From: Peribacillus folii
GTDB lineage: Bacteria; Bacillota; Bacilli; Bacillales; DSM-1321
Length of the DNA stretch: 64,000 nt
Assembly: GCF_030271255.1 (NCBI RefSeq)
Contig: NZ_JASJOM010000006.1
Coordinates: 248,001-312,000 of the forward strand
Direction: 5' to 3'
In this document: positions 8,483 to 17,341 of the stretch, in pieces
How the letters are laid out: each line of letters begins with the position of its first letter
How positions within the stretch are numbered: position 1 is the first letter of the stretch
Position numbers and translations under genes: made by a program
The notes under the pieces: generated by a model
Seen by the model: only the letters and a program-made list of their open reading frames with translations
Databases searched by the model: none
What the model was told of the DNA's origin: nothing

Positions 8483-10771
8483 ATGACTCAAACATATAAC
8501 TCTACCATAAGCGAAAATGATAGCTCCCTCCAGCTTGAGATGCTGTCGAAGGAATTCGAGGGCCGTCTCGATATGGAGAAATTCAAAAAGCGTTTTACCA
8601 AATGGCTTGATCGCAAAAGTGATTCAACCGACGAACAGGCTTCAAAAAAACTGATTCAACTTGCTCTTGAGAGTGTGGATATCGATGCCCCGGATTGGAC
8701 GTTCGTTGCAGCTAAAGAGCTATTGAATACGATGTACAGGGATGCACAGGTCAATCGCGGCTATGAAGGCATGAGTTATGGTCCATTTTATGAACTAATA
8801 CTGGAATTGTCGCAACAGCAGGAAGGCCAACGCTATCCAATCTATAAATCCGAGCTGCTTTCTTCTTATACTAAAGCAGAAATCGAAGAATTGGGTTCAG
8901 TGATCGACCCTGGAAAAGATAAACTATTTTCTTACATAGGCATCTACTTACTAAACGATCGCTACCTTGCCCGTCCGAAAAAAGATAAAGTGTACGAACT
9001 CCCCCAAGAACGCTTCATGATCATCGCAATGGAAATCATGCGTTTGGAAAAGACGGAGCACCGCCTGCAACTCATAAAAGAAGCTTACTGGGCCATGTCC
9101 AATCTTTATATGACCGTTGCCACCCCTACACTTTCGAACGCAGGTAAAGCGCATGGACAATTGAGCTCATGCTTTATCGACGCTATTGAAGATTCAATTG
9201 ACGGCATCTATCTAGCTAACTATGATGCTGCAAAGGTTTCCAAATTCGGCGGCGGTGTCGGCCTTTATGTTGGCAAGATTCGTTCGCTCGGATCCGACAT
9301 CCGAGGGTTCTCCGGCAATAGTTCGGGTACGACTCCCTGGATCCGCCTTTTCAACCAAACGGCCGTCAGTGTCGATCAATTAGGACAGCGCAAAGGTGCG
9401 ATAGCGATATACTTGGATGCTTGGCATAAAGATATCATGAGCTTCCTTGATTTGAAGACGCAGAACGGTGATGACAGATTAAAGGCTCACGATATTTTTA
9501 CGGGGGTATGCATTCCCGATTTGTTCATGGAGGCTGTACGCGACAGGAAAGAATGGTATCTTTTTGACCCGCATACCGTCAAGCAAACCCTTGGATTTTC
9601 ACTTGAAGACCAATACGACGAGAAAAAGGGCGAAGGCAGCTTCAGGAATCATTATGCACTTGCTGTCGAGGCCGCAGAAAATGGTACGCTGCCAAACTAT
9701 AGTTTTGAAAAGATCAACGCGATGGACATCATGAAGAGCATCATGATTTCTCAATTAGAAGAAGGCGTTCCATATATGTTCTACCGCGATGAAGTGAACC
9801 GGAAGAACCCGAATAAGCATAAAGGGATGATCTATTGCTCTAACCTCTGCACGGAAATTGCTCAAAACCTAAGTCCTTCGACGATTACGGATGAATACGA
9901 AACAGAAGATGGCGATGTTGTTGTAGTTCGCAAAAGCGGTGATTTCGTTGTCTGCAACCTATCATCCATTAACTTGCCCCGTGCAGTCGCAAGCGATGTA
10001 CTTGAAAGATTGATTCCCATTCAAATCAGGATGCTTGATAATGTCATCGACGTGAATAATCTTCCGGTCAAACAGGCATCCATCTCAAACAAACGGTACC
10101 GAGCGATAGGCTTAGGGACTTTTGGCTGGCACCATTTACTTGCCACTGAAAATATTTATTGGGAATCGGACGAGGCTGTACAATTTGCAGATGCTTTATA
10201 CGAGAAGATCGCTTACTTGACAATCAAGGCATCGAACGAGTTGGCAAAGGAAAAAGGATCATACCCTTATTTCGAAGGTTCGGATTGGCACACGGGGGAA
10301 TACTTCGAGCTCCGTGACTATACTGATCAAAAATGGCTCGATTTAAAGGCAAACGTGCAGGAGCATGGAACCCGTAATGGCTATCTAATGGCCATTGCCC
10401 CGAATTCATCGACTGCCAAGATCGGCAATTCCACGGATGGAATCGATCCATTGTATGAAATAGAATTTTATGAAGAAAAGAAAAACTTCAAATTCAAGGT
10501 AACGGCTCCTGGCTTGACTCCAAATACGTATGAATATTATAAAAAGACACGCTTTAATTTGGATCAACTGGAAAGCATCAGGCAAAACGCAGCTCGCCAA
10601 CGACATATTGACCAAGCGATCAGCTTCAATCTATATGTACACAACACGATCAAAGCGAAGGTATTATTGGATATTCACTTAACCGCTTGGGAAAGCGGCT
10701 TGAAATCAACGTATTACGTTCGTTCCACTTCTTCCGAATATGACAATGCGTGCGAAAGCTGCTCAAGTTAA
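8483..10771 (+). CDS. Class I ribonucleoside-diphosphate reductase, alpha subunit
   Basis: The catalytic subunit, 762 aa, reduces NDPs to dNDPs. The start is ATG 8483, with AGGAGG upstream; a longer frame from 8411 runs through the terminator and is rejected. Active-site signatures are LSSCFID (redox Cys), SNLCTEI (Asn, thiyl Cys, Glu), VVCNLSSINL (second redox Cys) and NLYVHN (radical-relay Tyr region). A C-terminal CESC pair recharges the active site. No N-terminal ATP-cone is apparent. It does not look like the standard Bacillus NrdE, hence no symbol. It is the first gene of an operon with the beta subunit and a flavodoxin. Confidence 0.9.
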   Translation: MTQTYNSTISENDSSLQLEMLSKEFEGRLDMEKFKKRFTKWLDRKSDSTDEQASKKLIQLALESVDIDAPDWTFVAAKELLNTMYRDAQVNRGYEGMSYGPFYELILELSQQQEGQRYPIYKSELLSSYTKAEIEELGSVIDPGKDKLFSYIGIYLLNDRYLARPKKDKVYELPQERFMIIAMEIMRLEKTEHRLQLIKEAYWAMSNLYMTVATPTLSNAGKAHGQLSSCFIDAIEDSIDGIYLANYDAAKVSKFGGGVGLYVGKIRSLGSDIRGFSGNSSGTTPWIRLFNQTAVSVDQLGQRKGAIAIYLDAWHKDIMSFLDLKTQNGDDRLKAHDIFTGVCIPDLFMEAVRDRKEWYLFDPHTVKQTLGFSLEDQYDEKKGEGSFRNHYALAVEAAENGTLPNYSFEKINAMDIMKSIMISQLEEGVPYMFYRDEVNRKNPNKHKGMIYCSNLCTEIAQNLSPSTITDEYETEDGDVVVVRKSGDFVVCNLSSINLPRAVASDVLERLIPIQIRMLDNVIDVNNLPVKQASISNKRYRAIGLGTFGWHHLLATENIYWESDEAVQFADALYEKIAYLTIKASNELAKEKGSYPYFEGSDWHTGEYFELRDYTDQKWLDLKANVQEHGTRNGYLMAIAPNSSTAKIGNSTDGIDPLYEIEFYEEKKNFKFKVTAPGLTPNTYEYYKKTRFNLDQLESIRQNAARQRHIDQAISFNLYVHNTIKAKVLLDIHLTAWESGLKSTYYVRSTSSEYDNACESCSS

Positions 10772-10814
10772 CGGTCGATCATCCAGCAATCTATTTTTAA
10801 AGGAGTTTTCCCGA

Positions 10815-11867
10815 ATGACCAATCATATAAAAAAAATCCGGATGCTCGAACCGACGCATCCAACAAAAGCGACTGGTGTATTCAAAGGAGAAGCCTCGGG
10901 CTTTCTCCTTTGGAACGATATTCAGTATGAAAAATTCTATGATACCTATACACAGCTCATCAATAATTTTTGGAAGCCTTCCAGCGTGAACATGATTCAG
11001 GATAAAAAACAGTGGGGGGAAATGGATGAAGATATCCAGGACGCCTTTCTTGATATCCTGACGATGATCGCTGGGATGGACAGTCTGCAAACCCCTACCT
11101 TGGTGGAGATTCTTCGATACATCAAGGACCCGGCAGCAAAAGCAATCCTTGCCAATATGGCCCAGCAGGAATCGATCCATAATGAATCTTATTCGTATAT
11201 CCTTGCTTCCTTGATTCCCGTGGGCAAGCAAAAACAGCTTTTTGATCGTATTAAAGAGCATCCTGAAGTGATAAAGCGCAATCAGCCGATTGTGGACGCC
11301 TACCAAACATTCGTCGACGATCCTAGCCCGCAGCACTTATTCGAGGCCTTGATCCATTCAACAAACCTCGAGGGAATTTATTTCTACCTGGCCTTTGCAT
11401 TTTATTATAATTTAGGCCGGCAAAATATCATGACCGGTTCGGCTACGATGATTTCGTACATCCATCGTGATGAAATGGTCCACTTCGACTTCATCGGAAT
11501 GCTCATCCAAATCTTGATGTATGAATATCCTGAATTGAATAATGAAGAAAACACGAAATTCATCTACACAACGATCGAACAAGCGGTGGAGCTAGAAAAG
11601 GAATGGTCTGAATACATGCTTGAAGACATCCAAACGAAAGCCGATCTCGACTTGGAAGAATTCAATGAGTACATTGAATACATTGCCAACAAACGGCTGC
11701 GCATGCTTGGCCTGGACAATCTGTATAAAGAGTACGACGAAAACCCGATGCCATGGATCAAAACCTTCGATGATGAATCGATCGGATTGACCAAAACCGA
11801 TTTCTTCGAACAAAAATCAAGAACATACAGTCAAGTAAATGCCAGCAATGGGTTCGATGAGCTATAA
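10815..11867 (+). CDS. Class I ribonucleoside-diphosphate reductase, beta subunit
   Basis: The radical-generating subunit, 350 aa, a ferritin-like di-metal protein. Expected ligands are visible: Asp in GMDSLQ, Glu and His in QESIHNESY, Glu in TNLEG, and Glu and His in RDEMVH. The radical-bearing Tyr sits four residues after the first ligand His. The start ATG 10815 follows AAAGGAG by 9 bases. It begins 43 bases after the alpha-subunit stop and its 3' end overlaps the flavodoxin gene. Fe or Mn loading cannot be decided from sequence; a neighbouring flavodoxin would suit an NrdI-like manganese activation. Confidence 0.92.
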   Translation: MTNHIKKIRMLEPTHPTKATGVFKGEASGFLLWNDIQYEKFYDTYTQLINNFWKPSSVNMIQDKKQWGEMDEDIQDAFLDILTMIAGMDSLQTPTLVEILRYIKDPAAKAILANMAQQESIHNESYSYILASLIPVGKQKQLFDRIKEHPEVIKRNQPIVDAYQTFVDDPSPQHLFEALIHSTNLEGIYFYLAFAFYYNLGRQNIMTGSATMISYIHRDEMVHFDFIGMLIQILMYEYPELNNEENTKFIYTTIEQAVELEKEWSEYMLEDIQTKADLDLEEFNEYIEYIANKRLRMLGLDNLYKEYDENPMPWIKTFDDESIGLTKTDFFEQKSRTYSQVNASNGFDEL

Positions 11868-12276
11868 GATTGCCATCGTTTATCATTCTGCAGGCGGCAA
11901 TACAAAAGCACTCGCAGAAGCCATCGCTGCCCTATTGCCTACAGCTGAACTATATCGGATCAATGAATTCGAATTACGCACTTTGCCGGATTACGATGCA
12001 TTGATCGTCGGGACCTATACTTGGGGCAATGGAGAGCTTCCGGCCAAGTCGGCAGCCTTTTATGAAGAATTGGAACAACTTCCGATTACTTCCTTGAAAA
12101 CCGGGGTTTTTGGGACCGGCGAAACAAATTACAATCATTTTTGTGGAGCGGTCGATCATTTCCGGGACATGTTATTCGCTAAGAGTCAATTATTGGTCAC
12201 ATTGAAAGTAGAACAAATGTATCAGGATTCAGACCTGGACAGATTACGAAAGTTCGCCTCACTATTCCATAATTGA
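11857..12276 (+). CDS. Flavodoxin linked to ribonucleotide reductase
   Basis: A flavodoxin-fold FMN protein of about 139 aa. The phosphate loop is HSAGGNTKAL and further FMN loops are GTYTWGNGELP and GTGETNYNHFCGA. Three in-frame ATGs (11839, 11848, 11857) lie inside the end of the beta-subunit gene. None has a good ribosome site, so translational coupling is likely. I prefer 11857 because it gives the usual short N-terminus before KIAIVY. It may reduce or activate the reductase, functionally like NrdI, but its length and motifs are those of ordinary flavodoxins. Confidence 0.82.
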   Translation: MSYKIAIVYHSAGGNTKALAEAIAALLPTAELYRINEFELRTLPDYDALIVGTYTWGNGELPAKSAAFYEELEQLPITSLKTGVFGTGETNYNHFCGAVDHFRDMLFAKSQLLVTLKVEQMYQDSDLDRLRKFASLFHN

Positions 12277-12316
12277 AAAGAAAGGGGATATGCGTTTGGC
12301 ATATCCCCTTTCTTTT
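12276..12316. terminator. Terminator of the reductase operon
   Basis: A 17-bp stem (12276-12292 with 12300-12316, containing AAAGGGGATATG) ends in TTTCTTTT. It starts at the flavodoxin stop codon. Confidence 0.9.
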
Positions 12317-12389
12317 CGATAAACATGGCCCAATCCGGCCATTGGCAAGGGCAATTATGATGTATAATGAAGGAAAAAAGGAGAACATC

Positions 12390-12557
12390 ATGGCTGCTAC
12401 TATTACTCAGTTATTGCCTATCGTTTTCATGCTGATACTGTTCGCATTCGTTATATTCATAGCATATTGCCTATCCAGACATTTTACCCGTTCAAAACGG
12501 ATCGAAGAAAAACTAGATAAAGTATTAAAGGAAATGTCGAGGGGAAAAGAAGATTAA
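12390..12557 (+). CDS. Small single-pass membrane protein
   Basis: A 55-aa protein from ATG 12390, preceded by AAAAGGAG. Residues about 6-28 form one strong hydrophobic helix. The tail is charged and coiled-coil-like (KRIEEKLDKVLKEM). It resembles the short DUF4083-type proteins of bacilli in layout, though I cannot confirm membership. The function is unknown. Confidence 0.75.
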   Translation: MAATITQLLPIVFMLILFAFVIFIAYCLSRHFTRSKRIEEKLDKVLKEMSRGKED

Positions 12558-12573
12558 AAGATACGGAAAAAAT

Positions 12574-12603
12574 AAAAAGACTCCATTACTCGGAGTCTTT
12601 TTT
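12574..12603. terminator. Bidirectional terminator
   Basis: An AAAAAGACTCC stem (12574-12584 with 12592-12602) with T-runs on both strands serves the small membrane protein and the convergent cold-shock gene. Confidence 0.9.
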
Positions 12604-12615
12604 ATATGCGTTCAA

Positions 12616-12813
12616 TTATTTTTGAACGTTAGCTGCTTGTGGTCCACGAGCGCCTTGCTCGATTTCGAAAGAAACTTCTTGGCCTTCTTCAAGAGTTTTG
12701 AAGCCTTCGCCTTGGATAGCTGAGAAATGTACGAATACATCGTCTTGGCCTTCAACTTCGATGAAACCGAAACCTTTTTCTGCGTTAAACCATTTTACTT
12801 TACCTTGTACCAT
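12616..12813 (-). CDS. Cold-shock protein, CspB/CspD type
   Basis: A 65-aa single cold-shock domain that binds single-stranded RNA/DNA and acts as an RNA chaperone. RNP1 (KGFGFIEV) and RNP2 (VFVHFS) are intact. It is very close to B. subtilis CspB over its length. The start is ATG 12813, with CAGGAGG 8 bases upstream; a 38-codon upstream extension lies in the leader and is rejected. Confidence 0.95.
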   Translation of the reverse strand: MVQGKVKWFNAEKGFGFIEVEGQDDVFVHFSAIQGEGFKTLEEGQEVSFEIEQGARGPQAANVQK

Positions 12814-12947
12814 GATAGTTCCTCCTGTGTTTGGAAAAATCCATTTTATTACTATTTTTGGTTCTGGATAATGTTTCAAGAGGAATCCTATAACGGTAAA
12901 TCCTTCTATCAAACTTATTCCGAACAAAAATAATTACTCATATTATA
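12814..12947 (-). promoter_or_regulatory. Promoter and long leader of the cold-shock gene
   Basis: A TATAAT box lies on the minus strand at 12942-12947, giving an untranslated leader of about 120 bases. That length is typical of csp messages, whose leader folding responds to temperature. The -35 (TTGTTT-like) is weak. Confidence 0.5.
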
Positions 12948-13011
12948 TCATGGAAAATCCTAAAAAAACAAGATTATCGCAGTAATTCAAGCGACAAATT
13001 ATCCTAAATTT

Positions 13012-13503
13012 CTACAATTTCCGCTTCCTGCTTTGACGAAAGCCTTCGTCAAGCAAGTAACGCTCTGCCTCGATCGGACTCTCGAAACACTCCTCCAAAT
13101 TTGAACCGGAGTACACGTTCCAGAGCTGGTCTTCCCTAATAAGCGAAAGCTCTTGTTTTTCCTTGCTGACCCATGTTCCTTCCAATCTGGCGAACTCATC
13201 ATCTTCCTCTTCGATTTCAACCGCAGGTGCAGATAAATAATCCATGCTTTTCTGAATCAATTCCTTTAATTGTGCTTCATCATAGTTACGTATATTAATG
13301 AATCCTTTACGGTCAGTGTCCTTTTTCTTCATATGCCCTGCATAAACGAAACCATTTCCATTGGGATGCAAGTGCTGAACGACAATCTTTTTCTCCTGGA
13401 CGCTATCTGGATAATGGAAGTTCACACGTCCCAATGATACGTCTTTTCGCTGTAATTCCGGGAAAGTCTCGATAATGCGCAATTTTTCTTCAAATGTTAA
13501 CAA
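13012..13503 (-). CDS. Conserved hypothetical protein
   Basis: A soluble protein of 163 aa with a short acidic stretch (EIEEEDDEF) near the middle and a basic C-terminus (RQSRKRKL). No family recognised, and no membrane segment or signal peptide seen. An extended -10 (TGT-TATAAT, minus strand 13541-13546) precedes it, and it appears to be a single-gene unit. Confidence 0.75.
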   Translation of the reverse strand: MLTFEEKLRIIETFPELQRKDVSLGRVNFHYPDSVQEKKIVVQHLHPNGNGFVYAGHMKKKDTDRKGFINIRNYDEAQLKELIQKSMDYLSAPAVEIEEEDDEFARLEGTWVSKEKQELSLIREDQLWNVYSGSNLEECFESPIEAERYLLDEGFRQSRKRKL

Positions 13504-13540
13504 ATTTCTTCCTCATTTCATTAGTTCATCTTGTTTGTCG

Positions 13541-13546
13541 ATTATA
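13541..13546 (-). promoter_or_regulatory. Extended -10 box for the 13012 gene
   Basis: TATAAT preceded by TGT on the minus strand, 38 bases before the ATG. The -35 is poor, which an extended -10 can offset. Confidence 0.5.
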
Positions 13547-13646
13547 ACACAGACTGATTAAATACAATAATCCCCCTCGATGCAGGCATTAGACCTGGTC
13601 CTTTGAAGACCTGAACTTGGATACCGAAACAGACAGTTGCAAGTAT

Positions 13647-14300
13647 TCATTTAATATAGGTCACAGCAAAAAGCATGATGAATGAAATGGCAATGATAAT
13701 GGCAACCCATAGCCAGGCTAATGTCATATTACCGGAATCCATCGCAATATAAATTGCTGTTGGTATTGTTTGTGTCTGTCCAGGAATGTTTCCGGCAAAC
13801 ATTAACGTCGCACCGAATTCACCCAATGCACGCGCAGAACTCAATATCGATCCAGTAACGATCGATTTGGCTGCCAATGGAAGCGATATGAACAGGAACA
13901 ATTTCAACTGCCCTGCTCCGTCAACCATTGCTGCATGTTCAATTTCTTCATCTACCCCTTCAAAGCCCGTTTTTGCGGATTGATACATTAGCGGAAAAGC
14001 CACCACCGCAGATGCAATCACCGCCGCCCACCACGTGAACATTAAGGGCTTATTAAAGATGGTTTCGATGATCTTGCCTGGTAAACCATTTTTGCCAAAA
14101 ACCACAATCAATAAAAAACCGACAACAGAGGGCGGCAGAACAAGCGGTAACAAAAATACGGTTTCCACGAGGACTTTGCCCTTGAATTTTTTTCTAGCCA
14201 TGAATCGAGCTAGACCAATCCCAAAAAAGAAAACAAGGATACCAGCCAGCCCTGCCACCTGTAGCGATAGCTGAACAGGAGACCAAAAGCCCTCTGTCAT
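13647..14300 (-). CDS. modB: Molybdate ABC transporter permease ModB
   Basis: A 217-aa inner-membrane permease with five or six helices. The cytoplasmic EAA loop that docks the ATPase is present (EHAAMVDGAGQLKLFLFISLP), as is the ARALGEFGATLMFAGN segment typical of ModB. No intact modA or modC flanks it. Upstream there is only a 34-codon frame overlapping its start. The sequence after its stop reads LQLSVSVSKFRSS in one frame, possibly the start of a lost modC. An orphan permease cannot transport alone, so either partners lie elsewhere or the locus is decaying. Confidence 0.88.
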   Translation of the reverse strand: MTEGFWSPVQLSLQVAGLAGILVFFFGIGLARFMARKKFKGKVLVETVFLLPLVLPPSVVGFLLIVVFGKNGLPGKIIETIFNKPLMFTWWAAVIASAVVAFPLMYQSAKTGFEGVDEEIEHAAMVDGAGQLKLFLFISLPLAAKSIVTGSILSSARALGEFGATLMFAGNIPGQTQTIPTAIYIAMDSGNMTLAWLWVAIIIAISFIMLFAVTYIK

Positions 14301-14401
14301 GCCACTATCCCTGCATGGATATCGGCAATCAGCAGCTTATGTACGCGTTTGTACGTCATGAACGACAGCGCAAGATTGTTTTCTGCATAGGCAGCTTTCA
14401 T
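14297..14401 (-). CDS. Possible 34-aa ORF or gene remnant ahead of modB
   Basis: It starts at ATG 14401, with AAAGGGAG upstream, and its TGA overlaps the modB ATG (ATGA-type coupling). The peptide is not recognised. It may be a leader that couples translation to modB, or the tail of a deleted modA. Confidence 0.3.
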   Translation of the reverse strand: MKAAYAENNLALSFMTYKRVHKLLIADIHAGIVA

Positions 14402-14551
14402 TTCATTTTCTCCCTTTCTTTTTGAAATTACTTTTAAGTTTATTTTTCTTGACATCTTGCTGACACAAAGGAACGTTAAAGTAAGAGTATCACAAATAGA
14501 AAAATAATTTTCTTTCCATAAACTTTGAAACCTTGAAGGAGTCGATTTTAA

Positions 14552-14947
14552 ATGGTAACAATTTATACTACTCCAAGCAGTCTAGCCTGTCGTAAAGCAA
14601 AAGCTTGGCTTAAGAAAAACGAAATTTCCTACAATGAACGCAACCTATATTCTCAACCTCTTTCAATAGAAGAAATAAAAGAGATCTTACGGAAAACGGA
14701 GGGCGGAACAGATGAAATCATTTCTACCCGCTCCAAAAAATTTAAAAGCCTGAATATCGATATAAATAATACACCACTTAATGATCTTTGCAAGCTAATT
14801 CAAGACAATCCAGATTTACTTCGCCGCCCGATCATATTCGACCATAAAAACCTGCACGCTGGATATAACGAAGAAGAAATGGGCCGCTTCCTTCCAAGGA
14901 AGGTCCGTCATGTACAATTATGGCGGGCAATCAGCCAATTGGCTTAA
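14552..14947 (+). CDS. Spx-family RNA polymerase regulator with Ser-x-x-Cys site
   Basis: A 131-aa ArsC/Spx-fold protein. It closely follows B. subtilis Spx: [27 protein letters not shown] and RFLPRKVR are all present. The Gly of GGTDE that contacts the polymerase alpha subunit is kept. The redox switch is altered: Spx has Cys10-x-x-Cys13, but here residue 10 is Ser and only Cys13 remains (TPSSLACRK). Thiol-disulfide activation by the usual intramolecular bond is therefore impossible. It probably represents a second Spx paralogue with redox-independent control. AAGGAG lies 10 bases before the ATG. Confidence 0.9.
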   Translation: MVTIYTTPSSLACRKAKAWLKKNEISYNERNLYSQPLSIEEIKEILRKTEGGTDEIISTRSKKFKSLNIDINNTPLNDLCKLIQDNPDLLRRPIIFDHKNLHAGYNEEEMGRFLPRKVRHVQLWRAISQLA

Positions 14948-14977
14948 ACACCATTCAACAGACATTGCTTAAATAAG

Positions 14978-15009
14978 AGGGTTGTCCAGTCATTTGGACA
15001 ACCCTTTAT
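14978..15009. terminator. Bidirectional terminator between spx-like and kinase genes
   Basis: An 11-bp perfect stem AGGGTTGTCCA/TGGACAACCCT (14978-14988 with 14995-15005) with T-rich ends. Confidence 0.88.
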
Positions 15010-16440
15010 TTATACTTGATTCGATTTCTCGAGGATGATCGTAAAGGTTGTACCATGCTGATTGCTATCCTTCAGTATGAGATCGCCTTTTTGAGCCTTT
15101 GCGAGCATCTTGCTGAATGGCAATCCCAAGCCTAAACCGCGTACCTTCAGTTTTTTGTTTTCACCCCTGTAAAAGGGTTCGAACACATACTGTTGTTCAT
15201 GTTCCGGGATGCCTCGACCGCTGTCCTGTACATCAATGCAGATTCGTTCATCACCTTTTCCATAAAGGTCAATGGTTATTTTGCCGTTGCCATCAAGCGC
15301 GTGCCTGGCATTGTTCAAAAGGTTAATGACGATTTGCTGCATTCGCAAGGAGTCAATTTGCCCATATAGAGGTTCATCAGGAACTTTTATATCGAGCAAG
15401 AACGCTTGCTCATCATCCTGCGTAACCTGCCAGCGATAAGCAATTTCCTGAACGAATATATTGATATTTTCATTTTGCAGCCGAATCTTGAATGCACCTG
15501 CCGAGATGGCATTATAATTAAGCAAATCTTCTATCATACCTTGAAGCCGTTGGGTTTCCTTCAAGGAGATATCCAGGAACTCCTTGCTCTGCTCACCCGT
15601 GACCACATCATCTTTTACCGCTTGGATCAGACCGCTAATGGAAGTGACCGGTGTCTTCAAATCATGGGTTACACCTGCTAGCAGCTCCGCCCTCAGCCTC
15701 TCCATGGCCTTCAAGCGATTCGTCATTTCCTTAAATGACTTAATCAGTTCATAAATTTCTTCTTCCTTTATTTCTTCTTCCTCTTTGAAATGGATATCAT
15801 AGTTGCCTTCACGAACTTCGACTGCTGCGTTCGCTACATCTTGGATGGGCCGGGAAATCTGCCGCGAAAGGAAATAAATGACCCCTGTCCCTAAAATCAA
15901 CAGTCCTCCAATCATGATCGCCAATAAGCCATGATCTTGATTAATCTCCTTTAGGGCACCTTCTTCCTGGGCAATGACCACCCAGCCTCGCGTCTCATCT
16001 TCAAAGTTAATCGGAGATTTGACGACATATACTTTATTGTCGGAAATCTTGACCTTTTGAATGAGTTCCCTATTTTTCATGATGACATCCGGAAGTTTAT
16101 TTTCATCTGGGTCAATATACAATTGAGGCATCGTATAAATGATGCTGCCGTCAGGATCGACGATATAGATGATGGGCTGCTGATTCAAATGAAGGATTTT
16201 CTCCCTTTCCTCAACAATCTCCGAAAGGACCGGACCGACGACAATCTGGCCATTTTCCTTTATCGCCCTATCGGATGTTTCATCAGCTAAGTACTTAAGG
16301 AGGCTAAGCCTATATTCCAAGGCTGTTTTTTCCATCCACCATAATGAAAAGACTGACAATAATATCAAGCCCGAAATCAAGGTCATTACGTATCTTTTCG
16401 TCCAATAGCGTTGTAAAGTAGTTCTTTTTTTAATTTTCAT
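15010..16440 (-). CDS. Membrane sensor histidine kinase
   Basis: About 476 aa. Helix 1 near residues 17-37 and helix 2 near 172-192 flank an extracytoplasmic sensor of about 130 residues. HAMP follows, then the H-box THDLKTP, N-box NLLNNARHAL, G1 DSGRGIPE and G2 GLGLGLPFS. It phosphorylates the response regulator encoded just upstream; the two reading frames overlap by 11 bases, so they are co-translated. I chose ATG 16440. A GTG two codons earlier (16446) is also possible. The signal is unknown. Confidence 0.92.
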   Translation of the reverse strand: MKIKKRTTLQRYWTKRYVMTLISGLILLSVFSLWWMEKTALEYRLSLLKYLADETSDRAIKENGQIVVGPVLSEIVEEREKILHLNQQPIIYIVDPDGSIIYTMPQLYIDPDENKLPDVIMKNRELIQKVKISDNKVYVVKSPINFEDETRGWVVIAQEEGALKEINQDHGLLAIMIGGLLILGTGVIYFLSRQISRPIQDVANAAVEVREGNYDIHFKEEEEIKEEEIYELIKSFKEMTNRLKAMERLRAELLAGVTHDLKTPVTSISGLIQAVKDDVVTGEQSKEFLDISLKETQRLQGMIEDLLNYNAISAGAFKIRLQNENINIFVQEIAYRWQVTQDDEQAFLLDIKVPDEPLYGQIDSLRMQQIVINLLNNARHALDGNGKITIDLYGKGDERICIDVQDSGRGIPEHEQQYVFEPFYRGENKKLKVRGLGLGLPFSKMLAKAQKGDLILKDSNQHGTTFTIILEKSNQV

Positions 16441-17119
16441 AGACACTCAATTGATACCCCAATCCACGCAATGTTTTGATTTCCCCCTCAGTCGCCGGCC
16501 ATGCTTCGATAGCCCTTCTGATCCGTTTGATGGCTAGGTCCACGGCACGGTCACTGCCATCATAATCGATGCCCCACACTTGATCGAGAAGCTGTTCTCT
16601 CGTGAAGATTTGATTGGGATGCTTTGCGAAAAAAATGAGCAGTGACAAATCACGCGGCGTCAAGTTTATCTCCTCCCGATTCAGTTGCACCGAATAAGAC
16701 TGATCATCGATCGTTAAGCTCCCGAATTGATGCAGATGGCCAACATCCTCCGCTGGCATGCTCGACCTTCTTAAAACGGCATGCACGCGCGCAACGACCT
16801 CCTCTGCAACAAAAGGTTTGGAGATGTAATCATCCGCGCCTGACTTAAAGCCGGATAACCGATAATCGACATCGTTCAGGGCCGTCAGCATGATGACCGG
16901 GCAGGCATCGTCCTCACGGATTTCCTTCAATATTTCCCAGCCTTCCTTCCCTGGCAGCATGACATCCAGCAGAACGAGATCTGGGTCTGTCTCCTCAAAA
17001 AGCGGAATCGCCTTGAGCCCGTCGTATACTTGTATCACTTCAAAGCCTTCACGCTCTAAATATGCTTTCAATACCATGGAAATGGAAATTTCATCTTCTA
17101 CTATCAAAATTTTCTTCAT
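16430..17119 (-). CDS. OmpR-family response regulator
   Basis: 229 aa from ATG 17119, chosen because GGGGGAG precedes it; an upstream extension to 17182 is rejected. The receiver domain has the acidic pair VEDE and the phospho-acceptor in LLDVMLPG. The C-terminal winged helix ends LRGLGYQLSV. It is the first gene of a two-gene operon with the kinase. Regulated genes are not evident. Confidence 0.93.
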   Translation of the reverse strand: MKKILIVEDEISISMVLKAYLEREGFEVIQVYDGLKAIPLFEETDPDLVLLDVMLPGKEGWEILKEIREDDACPVIMLTALNDVDYRLSGFKSGADDYISKPFVAEEVVARVHAVLRRSSMPAEDVGHLHQFGSLTIDDQSYSVQLNREEINLTPRDLSLLIFFAKHPNQIFTREQLLDQVWGIDYDGSDRAVDLAIKRIRRAIEAWPATEGEIKTLRGLGYQLSVYEN

Positions 17120-17311
17120 GAATGGGCTCCCCCTTCCTATATTATAGTGGAATCGCTTTATCCATGGGAACGATTGCAGCAATCAGGGCATTTTCCTTTC
17201 ATCCTACCCTTTAAATGTGTCAGGAATATGTTCATGGCAAAATCAACTGACATTTCACTTCGCATTTTCCACTATGGGGCCTTTCCCCATAGGTAAAAAG
17301 CAAATTTAAGA

Positions 17312-17335
17312 GACTGGCCCATCCTAGAGCCAGTC
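17312..17335 (-). terminator. Weak terminator hairpin after czcD
   Basis: A 7-bp stem GACTGGC/GCCAGTC (17312-17318 with 17329-17335), with a mixed T-rich tail on the minus strand. Confidence 0.5.
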
Positions 17336-17341
17336 ACCTTA

